Positions 1-7,386 of a stretch of DNA of 45,802 nucleotides are shown here, in pieces. The position numbers were made by a program, and so were the translations under genes. The stretch covers positions 1 through 45,802 of the forward strand of contig JAFPUE010000025.1 in the NCBI GenBank assembly GCA_017395555.1, given 5' to 3'. The notes under the pieces were generated by a model. The model was not told where the DNA came from, ran no database searches, and worked only from the letters and a program-made list of their open reading frames with translations. Each line of letters starts with the position of its first letter. Within the stretch, counting starts at the first letter, position 1. Origin of the DNA: Ruminiclostridium sp. Its GTDB lineage: Bacteria; Bacillota; Clostridia; Oscillospirales; Ruminococcaceae.

Positions 1-59
1 ATGGCTATGTCGCCGCCGCGGCGTCCGCCATATTTTTTTCTGGATTTTTTGACCCTCAT
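1..59 (-). CDS. Carbohydrate ABC permease, MalG-type (partial, N-terminus only)
   Basis: Only the first 19 codons are in the window; the gene leaves at the left edge. On the minus strand an ATG at 59-57 follows AAAGGA at a spacing of 8 and reads MRVKKSRKKYGGRRGGDIA, a short basic head of the kind that precedes the first membrane helix of MalG-type permeases. It is the second permease after the solute-binding protein and MalF-type gene, the usual order for sugar importers. The assignment rests on position and this short head, so the family is an inference. Confidence 0.6.
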   Translation of the reverse strand, partial: MRVKKSRKKYGGRRGGDIA

Positions 60-90
60 GACTACCGTCCTTTCGGTTGATTATTTCGGA

Positions 91-120
91 CCGCTTCCCC
101 GCCTGCGCAGCGGGGAGCGG
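91..120 (-). other. Intercistronic stem-loop between the two permease genes
   Basis: CCGCT-CCCCGC pairs with GCGGGG-AGCGG (11 pairs with one bulge, 7-nt loop) in the spacer between the MalF-type and MalG-type genes. No U-tract follows on the minus strand, so it is more likely an RNA-stabilising or partial-attenuation hairpin than a full terminator. Confidence 0.5.
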
Positions 121-147
121 ATATCACATATCATTTCTTTTTTACGT

Positions 148-1083
148 TTAATCGAGATACTTGCCGAGCAGCTTCTTTATCGCCCAGTTCGCTATCAGCA
201 TGACCGCGAACAGGACAAAGCATATTGCCGAGGAGTAACCCATTTCGTATCTGATAGAGCCGTAGTCAAAGGCGTGAGTCATTATCGTATGACCCGCGTA
301 GTCGGTAGTCGGGAACGCTGTCAGCATTCTTCCGATATCGCCTGCCGTGAAGGACGATGTGATCTGCATTACTGCCGCGAACATCAGCTGCGGTCCCATA
401 GCGGGGATAGTAACGTAGATAAGCTCCTGTCCTCTGTTCTTGATTCCCTCGATAGCGCCTGCCTCGTAACGGTCACGCGGGATACCCTGAAGACCCGCTC
501 TTATCGCGAGGAAGCCCGCGCCCAGCGCCATCCAGAGCTGTACCACGATCAGTACGCCCATGATGTAGTTCGCGTCGGTGAGCCACTGTATCGCGCCGTT
601 CGAGATACCGAGGTTGATGAGGTAAGCGTTCATGATACCGTAAGTATCACCGGAGAAGATGAGCTGCCATGTGGTGTAGATGTTACCCGCAAGCGTCGGA
701 GCGTAGAAAACGAATGTGAATACCGTTTTCAGCGGTCCGGGAAGCTCGTTGATAAGCCACGCGAGTATGAAGCAGAGTATGTAGCTTATCGGGCCGGTGA
801 CTACCGCGAAGACGAGAGTGTTCTCAATAGCTTTCAGGAAAACCTCGTCTTCGAGGAACAGCGAGTAGAAGTTGCTCAGTCCCACCCAGCGCGGGAACTG
901 CGCCATGTTGAAGTTTGTAAAGCCCATAGGGAGGGAGATACAAACAGGGATTATCATAAATATAAGGAACAGAATGAAATACGGAGCTATGAGTCCGTAA
1001 ACTCCTGCGTTCTTTTTCATTTCTCTCAGGGTATATCGGAATTTGTTATCTTCGATATAGAGAGATTTTTCTTGTTTTGCCAA
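148..1083 (-). CDS. Carbohydrate ABC transporter permease, MalF/UgpA-type
   Basis: A 311-residue polytopic membrane protein with about six helices. Near residues 208-230 it has the permease EAA loop (EAGAIEG followed by IPAM), which docks the ATPase. It would form the membrane channel with the MalG-type partner downstream and receive substrate from the large binding protein encoded 20 bp upstream. The start is TTG at 1083-1081, preceded by GGAGGG at good spacing; the first ATG would remove about 20 residues and lacks such a site. No sugar-importer ATPase is encoded beside it; the MsmX-type ATPase at 40530-41672 is a candidate. The sugar cannot be read from the sequence. Confidence 0.88.
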   Translation of the reverse strand: MAKQEKSLYIEDNKFRYTLREMKKNAGVYGLIAPYFILFLIFMIIPVCISLPMGFTNFNMAQFPRWVGLSNFYSLFLEDEVFLKAIENTLVFAVVTGPISYILCFILAWLINELPGPLKTVFTFVFYAPTLAGNIYTTWQLIFSGDTYGIMNAYLINLGISNGAIQWLTDANYIMGVLIVVQLWMALGAGFLAIRAGLQGIPRDRYEAGAIEGIKNRGQELIYVTIPAMGPQLMFAAVMQITSSFTAGDIGRMLTAFPTTDYAGHTIMTHAFDYGSIRYEMGYSSAICFVLFAVMLIANWAIKKLLGKYLD

Positions 1084-1103
1084 TTCCTATTCCCTCCGAT
1101 TCT

Positions 1104-4064
1104 TTACTTGTTGTTGAACGCAAGGTCTTCGTTCTTTCTCTTGATCTCGGCATTGATGTCTCTGTTGTACGAGGAGAGAGCGTATCTCGGATTCCATGCG
1201 TCGTTTACGACAGCTCTGAAAGAGTTCTTGACATGACGGGTAGTTGCGTAAGATGCGGGGATGATCGGTATTTCAATGGTCTGGTTCATCTGGTCTGAGA
1301 TCTTTTCGTATTCCGCGCTTGACCACGGGAGCGCCGCAAGAGCGTTCCTGTTCGCGGTATCGAAACGTCCCATCTGACCCATCTGACCTTCGATCGTTCT
1401 TCCGTAGCTCGTCATTACTTCGTCGGAGGTGAACCACTTGATGAATTCCCACGCTGCGTTTTTATCCACGCACTTTGTGAAGATAACCGCGCCGGCGCTG
1501 CTGGAGTTCGCGTTGTAGTGTATCTCACCTATCGGGTTGCCGTTGATGTCCGTGTCGTCGGGAGTTCCGGGAACGTGTGTGAAATCCCAGAGTCCCTTGA
1601 TCTCGGGAGCGGAAACGGTGAGCTGGTTGAAGAACGTGTAGTTGTTGATGATGATCGGCATTTCGCCTGTTCTGAATCTTGTGAAGGGATCGTATGTCTG
1701 TTCAAAGTCGTAGATCGTGTAGAAATCCGTCCACTTCTTGAATACGTCAACTATTACCTTCTGATCGAACGTTGTCTTTGAAAGATCGTCAACGTACATA
1801 TTGTTTCCTGTCTGGAGAACCAGCATCGAGAAGGTGTCTCCGGACTCGAATATCGAGCTTGACAGGTTGGATGTCGGCTGGACAAGTCCTACCGTGAGGT
1901 ACGAACGCTGGAGCACAGGGATTATATCTATGAGCTGATCCCATGTTTCGGGAACCTTCTTTATGTTGAGCTCTTCAAGAATATCCGTGCGGTAGAACAT
2001 CATCGGGAACGTCTGCGAAACGGGAAGTCCGTAAACGCCGCCGTTGTATGAGTAAAGTGTTTCTATTGTCGGTGTGAATCTTGACGATACCACATCTTCG
2101 TAGTCTCTGAATTCCTTGACATTTACGAGAAGTCCTCTCGCCGCGCACTGTATCGGGAAGTCTCCGCCGAGGAACAGCGCTATGTCGGGACCCTTGCCCG
2201 CGAGAGTAGCTTCGAGTATCGCGCCCTGTACGAGGTTTATGCTCGCCTGAACGCCGGTGTTGTTCTGGTTGAAGTCGTTATCAACGAGATCCTTTACTAC
2301 CGTTGCCTGGTCACGTCCGAGAGATACCCATACGTTGAGGGATTTCTCACTTGTGTCGGAAAGCATCGTGTAGTCCTCGAAGAACGAACCGATGAATGCC
2401 TGGAAGCCGAACGCGAATTCCTCAAAGAAGTTTCCTCTTGCCGTACCTGTCTTTTCGTGTACGGTGAGCACTTCGATGTAGTCTATTTCGAGCGGCTGGT
2501 CACGGTAGTCTCTCATCCACGCGGATACCGCGGAGATGTAATCCTTCAGCGTTCCTACCATTGACGGGATATCGTCAACCTTGGTAACGCAGCGGTTAAG
2601 GATTACCGCGAGGGACTGGAGCGAGGAAGCCTCGGAGCCCTGACCGAGCTTTTCGATATTAGCCTTTTCGGTATAGAGTGTTTCGATCGCGTCTCTGAAT
2701 GTCGGGATAAGCTCGGGGATCTGTCTGTCAACGAGGTAGTCGTTGTACTCGTCGGGAGACGGACCGGTTATCATAAGTATTCTTCTGTAGTAGTAGTTGA
2801 GGGTATAAACGAGATCGTCGAGTCTTCTCATTATCTCGCCTATCTCACCGGGAACAACTTCCATTGTTATGGTGTGCTCACCGGCTTCAAGGAAGAGGTA
2901 CATATCCTTGCCGTTTGAATCCTTGAGCCTCTGGATATACCAGTTGGGATCGTAGGGGAAGGAAACGATCTCCATATCCTTGTTCGGCACCTTGCCGTCG
3001 ATGTAGATGCGTCTGTTGGAGTAGAAGCCGCGCATCGTGTTCTGTCTTGCCTTGAAGGAAATGTTATAGTAGCCGTCCGAGGGGACTGTGAAGCTCCATG
3101 TTATTGCCTGCGAAGCCTTCTTCCATGTCTCGGCGCCTATGGTGTTGTATCTCTGCTTTGTGGGGTGGGACGGGCTGGTGTAGCTGTTTGTTCTGTCGTA
3201 AGTTGCGTACAGTGTGGAGGCTGTCTTGTATGTAGGCTTTTCACCCTGAACAAGTATTGTCGTGGAACCGATATCATTCTTGCCGGAGCTCAGAGCAGGT
3301 GTAGCCTCGATATCTCCCATAGCGGGCTCTACATAATCGGGAGCCTCTTCATAGTTCTTGAAGGTAAGGGTTTTGAGCGCGATGTTGGTTCTGATACCTT
3401 CGAGAGTTATCGTATGCGTGCCTGCGGAAAGGTTGAAGAAGTACGGATCGTTGAACAGACCCTCCTTATCCTTTATCGGATAAGTTACCCACATATCCTT
3501 TTCGATCTGTGTGGGCTTGAGCTCATTGTCCTTGCTGTCCTTCTTTATTTCGGAAGCGTCCTCCCAATACCTGTCGAGCGTGATGTCGTTGCAGGCGGTG
3601 AAGGGATACTCGCCGTCTATGAGCAGACCCACATCAACGGTGGTGCTTCCTCCGGAGATCGTGTAGTAGTAAAGCTCCAGGCAATAATTTCCGGCTTCGG
3701 CGACTTCAAAATCGAACGACAGCTTTCCGTCGTTGTTCGTCCAGACGAGACAGTCCTCCTGTCCGGAATAGTCGGTGATCTCAACGAGAGGCAGCTCGCC
3801 GTCCTCATCCTCTTCCCTGACAGCGGTCTTTGCTTCGATCACTATCTCCTTCTTTGGGAATTTATCCTCGTGATGCTTCTCATAATAAGCGCTGTAAGCG
3901 TTATCCCTGTTACCGGTATTCATGATGTTGGTAATAGTGGATACCTCGCTCTGCTCCTCTTCGTCCAGCTCTGCCGAGTTATCCGCAAACGCGGGGAAAC
4001 TCTGCATCGACAGAACCATTGCCGCCGTAAGAAGTATCGCTGTTATCCTTTTCTTCTTGCCCAA
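1104..4064 (-). CDS. Giant secreted extracellular solute-binding protein with N-terminal carbohydrate-binding-like modules
   Basis: About 986 residues, over twice the usual 400-450 of a sugar-binding protein. A signal peptide of about 28 residues ends in PAFA-DN, a type I signal peptidase site; there is no lipobox cysteine. Residues about 80-240 and 265-430 look like two beta-sandwich modules (phrases such as AGNYCLELYYY, LSAGTHTITLEG, DGYYNISFKAR, EAGEHTITMEV), typical of carbohydrate-binding modules. A helical linker follows. Residues about 580-970 are a family 1-type binding domain (VWVSLGRDQATVVKDL, LPVSQTFPMMFYRTDIL, AAWEFIKWFTS). A GTG lies at 4076, but TTG at 4064 is better spaced from AGGTGG and gives a cleaner signal peptide. 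Permeases follow directly. The ligand is unknown, probably an oligosaccharide. Confidence 0.85.
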   Translation of the reverse strand: MGKKKRITAILLTAAMVLSMQSFPAFADNSAELDEEEQSEVSTITNIMNTGNRDNAYSAYYEKHHEDKFPKKEIVIEAKTAVREEDEDGELPLVEITDYSGQEDCLVWTNNDGKLSFDFEVAEAGNYCLELYYYTISGGSTTVDVGLLIDGEYPFTACNDITLDRYWEDASEIKKDSKDNELKPTQIEKDMWVTYPIKDKEGLFNDPYFFNLSAGTHTITLEGIRTNIALKTLTFKNYEEAPDYVEPAMGDIEATPALSSGKNDIGSTTILVQGEKPTYKTASTLYATYDRTNSYTSPSHPTKQRYNTIGAETWKKASQAITWSFTVPSDGYYNISFKARQNTMRGFYSNRRIYIDGKVPNKDMEIVSFPYDPNWYIQRLKDSNGKDMYLFLEAGEHTITMEVVPGEIGEIMRRLDDLVYTLNYYYRRILMITGPSPDEYNDYLVDRQIPELIPTFRDAIETLYTEKANIEKLGQGSEASSLQSLAVILNRCVTKVDDIPSMVGTLKDYISAVSAWMRDYRDQPLEIDYIEVLTVHEKTGTARGNFFEEFAFGFQAFIGSFFEDYTMLSDTSEKSLNVWVSLGRDQATVVKDLVDNDFNQNNTGVQASINLVQGAILEATLAGKGPDIALFLGGDFPIQCAARGLLVNVKEFRDYEDVVSSRFTPTIETLYSYNGGVYGLPVSQTFPMMFYRTDILEELNIKKVPETWDQLIDIIPVLQRSYLTVGLVQPTSNLSSSIFESGDTFSMLVLQTGNNMYVDDLSKTTFDQKVIVDVFKKWTDFYTIYDFEQTYDPFTRFRTGEMPIIINNYTFFNQLTVSAPEIKGLWDFTHVPGTPDDTDINGNPIGEIHYNANSSSAGAVIFTKCVDKNAAWEFIKWFTSDEVMTSYGRTIEGQMGQMGRFDTANRNALAALPWSSAEYEKISDQMNQTIEIPIIPASYATTRHVKNSFRAVVNDAWNPRYALSSYNRDINAEIKRKNEDLAFNNK

Positions 4065-4100
4065 AATAAGCTCCACCTTTCCTTAAAGTCCGACATTCGC

Positions 4101-4144
4101 GCTGCCGCGGCAGCCGGCTGAGACACGGCTTCATTGCCTGTCTC
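4101..4144 (-). promoter_or_regulatory. Overlapping palindromes and stem-loop in the leader of the solute-binding protein gene
   Basis: Within the 165-bp spacer upstream of the binding-protein gene lie a perfect palindrome GCTGCCGCGGCAGC (4101-4114), an overlapping palindrome CAGCCGGCTG (4111-4120), and a stem-loop (4120-4144) in which GAGACA-GGC pairs with GCC-TGTCTC around one bulge. Together they could be an operator with a central CG, as LacI-family sites have, or an attenuating leader structure. No clear promoter was found in this spacer. Confidence 0.4.
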
Positions 4145-4229
4145 AAAATCCGTTTTCACTTCCCGGCTCGTGGGAATAAAACCGGAATACTGATCTTGAA
4201 TTAATGAATTTTGCTTTATTTAATAAGCA

Positions 4230-5171
4230 TTACTGCTTATATATACTGATCTTGTCTCCGTCGAGCTCTACGCGGACCTTGTCTCCGCCGTTTATGCCGA
4301 GCGCCGACAGATATTCCTTCGGGATCTGGAGCCTTCCCGCCTTGTCAAGCAGCACCAGCTCCTCGTGTCCCTCATTTTCCTCCTGCATCGCCCGGATCTC
4401 TGCCTGCTGCTGTTCGCTGAGCTGCTCGAAGGATATGTTGGTTATCACGGGCTTTTTACGGATAAGCTCACTTGATGTCTTTCCGTCGCGTATCGCCACT
4501 ACGCGGTCTATCGACTTCGCGAGGTTCACATCGTGCGTAACGATTATCACCGTTACCCCGGTCTCCCTGTTCAGTCGCTTGAATACATCGAGGACATTCC
4601 CCGCCGTCTTTGTATCCACCGCTCCGGTAGGTTCGTCCGCGAGCAGCAGCTTCGGATTGTTTGCAAGTGCGATCGCTATTGCAACTCTCTGCTGCTCACC
4701 GCCGGACATCTGCCCGAGCATCGAATTTTTTCTTGCCGAAAGCCCTACCATATCAAGCAGGTGCTCCGCTCTTTCCCGCCGTCCCTCATAACCGCTGAGC
4801 ATCATCGGCATTTCGACGTTCTCGAGCGCGGTAAGATACGGTATCAGGTTTCTGGCGTTATTCTGCCACACAAACCCTACGGTATGTCTTTTATATTCTA
4901 TGAAATCCTTTTCAGTGAACTTCAGCATATCCTTACCGTCAACGAACAGGCTTCCCGCCGACGGCTTATCAAGACCTCCGAGCATATTGAGCAGCGTGGA
5001 TTTTCCGGAACCCGAGGCTCCGACGATCCCCATGAGCTCGCCGCGCTCTACTGTAAGATCGAGACCCTGAAGCGCCATTACCTCAATATCTCTGCTCTTA
5101 TAGATCTTGACCAGATTGTCGCATCTCACCATGACGTTTTCCGGCGGAGCGAGGAGTATGGTCTTCGGCAT
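4230..5171 (-). CDS. ABC transporter ATPase (LolD/MacB type) with C-terminal AbrB-like domain
   Basis: A 313-residue ABC ATPase. Walker A is GASGSGKST (51-59), the Q-loop lies in VWQNNARNLIPYLTA, the signature is MSGGEQQR, Walker B is LLLADEPTGAVD, and the switch histidine is in VTHD. These features are typical of ATPases that partner FtsX-like permeases of the lipoprotein/peptide export group. After about residue 230 comes a glutamine/glutamate-rich linker (EQLSEQQQAEIRAMQEENEG), then a 40-residue AbrB/SpoVT-like swapped-hairpin domain (274-313; DKAGRLQIPKEYLSALGI then GDKVRVELDGDKISIY). Such a tail normally makes DNA-binding dimers and is unusual on an ABC ATPase. The gene lies 18 bp after another ATPase of the same class. 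No FtsX-like permease is visible. Confidence 0.88.
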   Translation of the reverse strand: MPKTILLAPPENVMVRCDNLVKIYKSRDIEVMALQGLDLTVERGELMGIVGASGSGKSTLLNMLGGLDKPSAGSLFVDGKDMLKFTEKDFIEYKRHTVGFVWQNNARNLIPYLTALENVEMPMMLSGYEGRRERAEHLLDMVGLSARKNSMLGQMSGGEQQRVAIAIALANNPKLLLADEPTGAVDTKTAGNVLDVFKRLNRETGVTVIIVTHDVNLAKSIDRVVAIRDGKTSSELIRKKPVITNISFEQLSEQQQAEIRAMQEENEGHEELVLLDKAGRLQIPKEYLSALGINGGDKVRVELDGDKISIYKQ

Positions 5172-5189
5172 ATATATTTCCCTTATATA

Positions 5190-5891
5190 TTATAATGGTA
5201 TATCGTTTCTTGTCACGTTTACGATCTCTCCGTCTTCAAGAGAGTACACTACATCCGCGAGCTGCATCATAGCCTCGTCGTGCGTGGTCATCACGACTGT
5301 TATCCCGTCGTCTCTGACAAGCTCTCTGAAAAGTGCAAGCACCGCGGTGCCGGTAGTTGAATCGAGTGCTGCGGTAGGCTCGTCGGCAAAGATTATCTTC
5401 GGCTTGTTCGCCACGGCTCTCGCAATAGCGACTCGCTGCTGCTCACCACCGGAAAGCTCTCCGGGACGGTGATCCATTCTTTTTCCGAGCCCCACACGAG
5501 TAAGACATTCCTTTGCGCGCTTCGTTCTTCCGGCTATCGGGTGTCCGGCAAGCCGGAGCGAAAACTCGACATTTTCGAGTGCCGTCATAGTGGATATCAG
5601 CGCAACGGACTGGAACACGAACGCGAGCTTTTCCCTGCGGAGCTTATCCCTTGCGGTATCGCTTAATGCGCCTATATCCTCGCCGCAGAACATTACATTT
5701 CCGCTGTTCTGGCGGTCAAGAGCACCGAGGATATTGATGAGCGTCGTTTTGCCGGAACCGGACCTTCCCCTAAGGCAGACAAGCTCTCCCTCATTAACCT
5801 CAAGATTTATGTCGGTCAGGGCATGAACAATACTTCCGTCCCCGATCGGAAACTCTCGTGAGACGTGTTCGGCTTTTAGTATATTATCCAT
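5190..5891 (-). CDS. ABC transporter ATP-binding protein, LolD/FtsE/MacB type
   Basis: A 233-residue ATPase with Walker A GRSGSGKT (42-49), signature LSGGEQQRVAIARA, Walker B IIFADEPTAALD and switch VTTHDE. Length and motifs match the LolD/MacB class, which energises FtsX-fold permeases and not MalFG importers. It is the first gene of the leftward transcription unit beginning at the promoter 5967-5995; its transcript leader is about 70 nt. The ATG at 5891 has no evident Shine-Dalgarno sequence. With the AbrB-tailed ATPase it could form a heterodimer. The membrane partner may be beyond the left edge or elsewhere in the genome. Confidence 0.9.
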   Translation of the reverse strand: MDNILKAEHVSREFPIGDGSIVHALTDINLEVNEGELVCLRGRSGSGKTTLINILGALDRQNSGNVMFCGEDIGALSDTARDKLRREKLAFVFQSVALISTMTALENVEFSLRLAGHPIAGRTKRAKECLTRVGLGKRMDHRPGELSGGEQQRVAIARAVANKPKIIFADEPTAALDSTTGTAVLALFRELVRDDGITVVMTTHDEAMMQLADVVYSLEDGEIVNVTRNDIPL

Positions 5892-5966
5892 AAAAACATT
5901 ATATAAAATTTGTTGATTTTATTCATAATTTACAAAAGAGCATAGTTATACCATATTGTAAATACT

Positions 5967-5995
5967 ATTATATCAAAAATTTTCTCAATTGTCAA
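5967..5995 (-). promoter_or_regulatory. Consensus sigma-A promoter for the leftward ABC operon
   Basis: On the minus strand: TTGACA (5995-5990), a 17-bp spacer, TATAAT (5972-5967), a perfect match to the vegetative consensus. The transcript should begin near 5960, about 70 nt before the first ATPase gene. Confidence 0.85.
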
Positions 5996-6158
5996 TATTT
6001 CTAAAAAACTTTTGGAGCCTTTTGTTTTCTTACAGCGAATTTACCAAAAAAAGTGATGAATGTGCGAAAATTAGCAGATATTGATATAAAAATAATTTTC
6101 ACATACTATATATTGATAAAAAAAGTAATCGTTATCATCAATTTTTAGTAAAATGTCC

Positions 6159-6187
6159 TTGATTTTTATACAAGAAAGTGATATTAT
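6159..6187 (+). promoter_or_regulatory. Sigma-A promoter for the patatin-like gene
   Basis: TTGATT (6159-6164), a 17-bp spacer, then TATTAT (6182-6187). The predicted leader is about 115 nt before the ATG at 6311. Confidence 0.65.
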
Positions 6188-6310
6188 AGAAAAAACTTTG
6201 TTAATTTAGATAATACACCCGATTTTAAATTATAGTATTTTCCGTTGAACGGTTAAATAATTTTTTTGTGTTTTATATTGTTTTTTTAATGACAGGAAAA
6301 GGAGCAGAAT

Positions 6311-7162
6311 ATGAAATTCGGACTTGTACTTGAAGGTGGAGCGAGCAGAACGGTTTTCACCTGCGGAATACTCGATGCCCTCCTTGAAAACGGCATATAC
6401 ATAAACTACGTTTCCGGAGCCTCGGCGGGTATCTCATACGGCGTTTCCTATCTCTCAAAGCAGATCGGCAGAAACCACAAGATCACCGAAAACTACATGA
6501 ATGACCGCAGATATATGGGTCTGCGAAATTTATTCAAGAAGGACAACCGCTCGTATTACGGACTTGATTTCGCGTTTGAGGAAATTCCGTCAAAGCTGAT
6601 ACCTTACGATTTTGACGAATACAGGCGCTCCGGCGAGAACGGCTTCGGCGCGGTCACGAACATCGAGACCGGAAAAACCGAGTATATGCGCGTAAAGGCG
6701 GACGACAAAAAGTGGACGGTACTGCGGGCTTCGTGCGCGCTGCCGTTTCTTTTCCAACCGATAAAGATAAACGGAATGTACTACATGGACGGCGGCATTA
6801 CCGACTCCATACCTTTCAGATACGCGCTTGACAGCGGAATCGACAAGGTCATAGTCGTGCTTACCAGACCGAGAGGGTATGTGAAATCTCCGGAGAAGCT
6901 CGCGGGATTTGTAAAATTGGCTTATCCGAAATACCCGCTTCTTGCGGAAGCTGTAAAAAACCGTCACCTGATGTACAACCGCGAAACCGAGGAGCTTGCC
7001 GCGCTCGAAAAAGAGGGGAAGGCTCTTGTACTCGCACCGGAAAAGGATTACGGCATTCACCGTACAGAGAATGACCCGAAGATTCTGCTGCCCTTTGAAA
7101 AGGAAGGCTACGACTACGCGGTAAAAAATATGGCAAAGATCAAAGAATTTCTTGAAATGTGA
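6311..7162 (+). CDS. Patatin-like phospholipase (YjjU/RssA group)
   Basis: A 283-residue soluble lipid acyl hydrolase. The glycine-rich oxyanion loop is EGGASR (8-13), the nucleophile elbow GASAG puts the catalytic serine at 38, and the dyad aspartate is Asp160 in MDGG. All catalytic parts of the patatin Ser-Asp dyad are present. It probably hydrolyses acyl chains of membrane or dietary lipids; the substrate is unknown. The start is supported by AAGGAG 7 nt upstream. It appears monocistronic: its own promoter lies upstream and the SRP RNA promoter begins 28 bp after the stop. Confidence 0.9.
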   Translation: MKFGLVLEGGASRTVFTCGILDALLENGIYINYVSGASAGISYGVSYLSKQIGRNHKITENYMNDRRYMGLRNLFKKDNRSYYGLDFAFEEIPSKLIPYDFDEYRRSGENGFGAVTNIETGKTEYMRVKADDKKWTVLRASCALPFLFQPIKINGMYYMDGGITDSIPFRYALDSGIDKVIVVLTRPRGYVKSPEKLAGFVKLAYPKYPLLAEAVKNRHLMYNRETEELAALEKEGKALVLAPEKDYGIHRTENDPKILLPFEKEGYDYAVKNMAKIKEFLEM

Positions 7163-7189
7163 TTTTAAACTTAAAAATCAGAAAAACTC

Positions 7190-7218
7190 TTGATTTTTTT
7201 CGGAAAATAGTTTATAAT
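7190..7218 (+). promoter_or_regulatory. Sigma-A promoter for the SRP RNA
   Basis: TTGATT (7190-7195), a 17-bp spacer, TATAAT (7213-7218). The expected start near 7225 coincides with the 5' edge of the folded RNA. Confidence 0.8.
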
Positions 7219-7225
7219 ATATAGA

Positions 7226-7354
7226 AAGCTCTTGAATATGAACACAGACCCTGTGCAAGGTCGTGTTGTGAACCATGTCAGGCGGGGAACCGAGCAGCAT
7301 TAAGCAAATTTTCGGCTTGTGCGCAGCCAGCCTGTGTTCATAATCAAGGGCTTT
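7226..7354 (+). ncRNA. ffs: Bacterial small signal recognition particle RNA (4.5S type)
   Basis: The conserved apical domain is present: GTGAACCATGTCAGG, then GGGGAACCGAGCAGCA with the internal-loop adenines that bind Ffh and FtsY. The arms pair along the molecule: GAACACAG (7240-7247) with CTGTGTTC (7332-7339), and a terminal helix AAGCTCTTGA (7226-7235) with TCAAGGGCTT (7344-7353), after which TTTTG may terminate transcription. It lies just upstream of dnaX, where Firmicutes often carry it. The RNA directs membrane proteins to the translocon. The exact ends are inferred from pairing. Confidence 0.88.
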
Positions 7355-7386
7355 TGTTCAGCCGAAAGACGGGAGGTGTGGTGAAA

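Larger units (their letters stand above)
5892..6310. other. AT-rich divergent intergenic region
   Basis: A 419-bp, strongly AT-rich spacer where gene orientation switches from minus (left) to plus (right). It holds the outward promoters at 5967-5995 and 6159-6187 and a small palindrome CCGTTGAACGG (6242-6252). No ORF of note or structured RNA was recognised. Confidence 0.7.

Noticed and set aside
1-1236. A 411-codon open frame on the plus strand
   Set aside because: It is the antisense shadow of the MalF-type permease and part of the binding-protein gene; its translation is low-complexity and Arg/Tyr/His-rich with no domain, and it has no ribosome binding site.
3165-4121. A 318-codon plus-strand frame opposite the start of the binding-protein gene
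   Set aside because: Shadow frame of a well-supported gene; no start site or recognisable fold.
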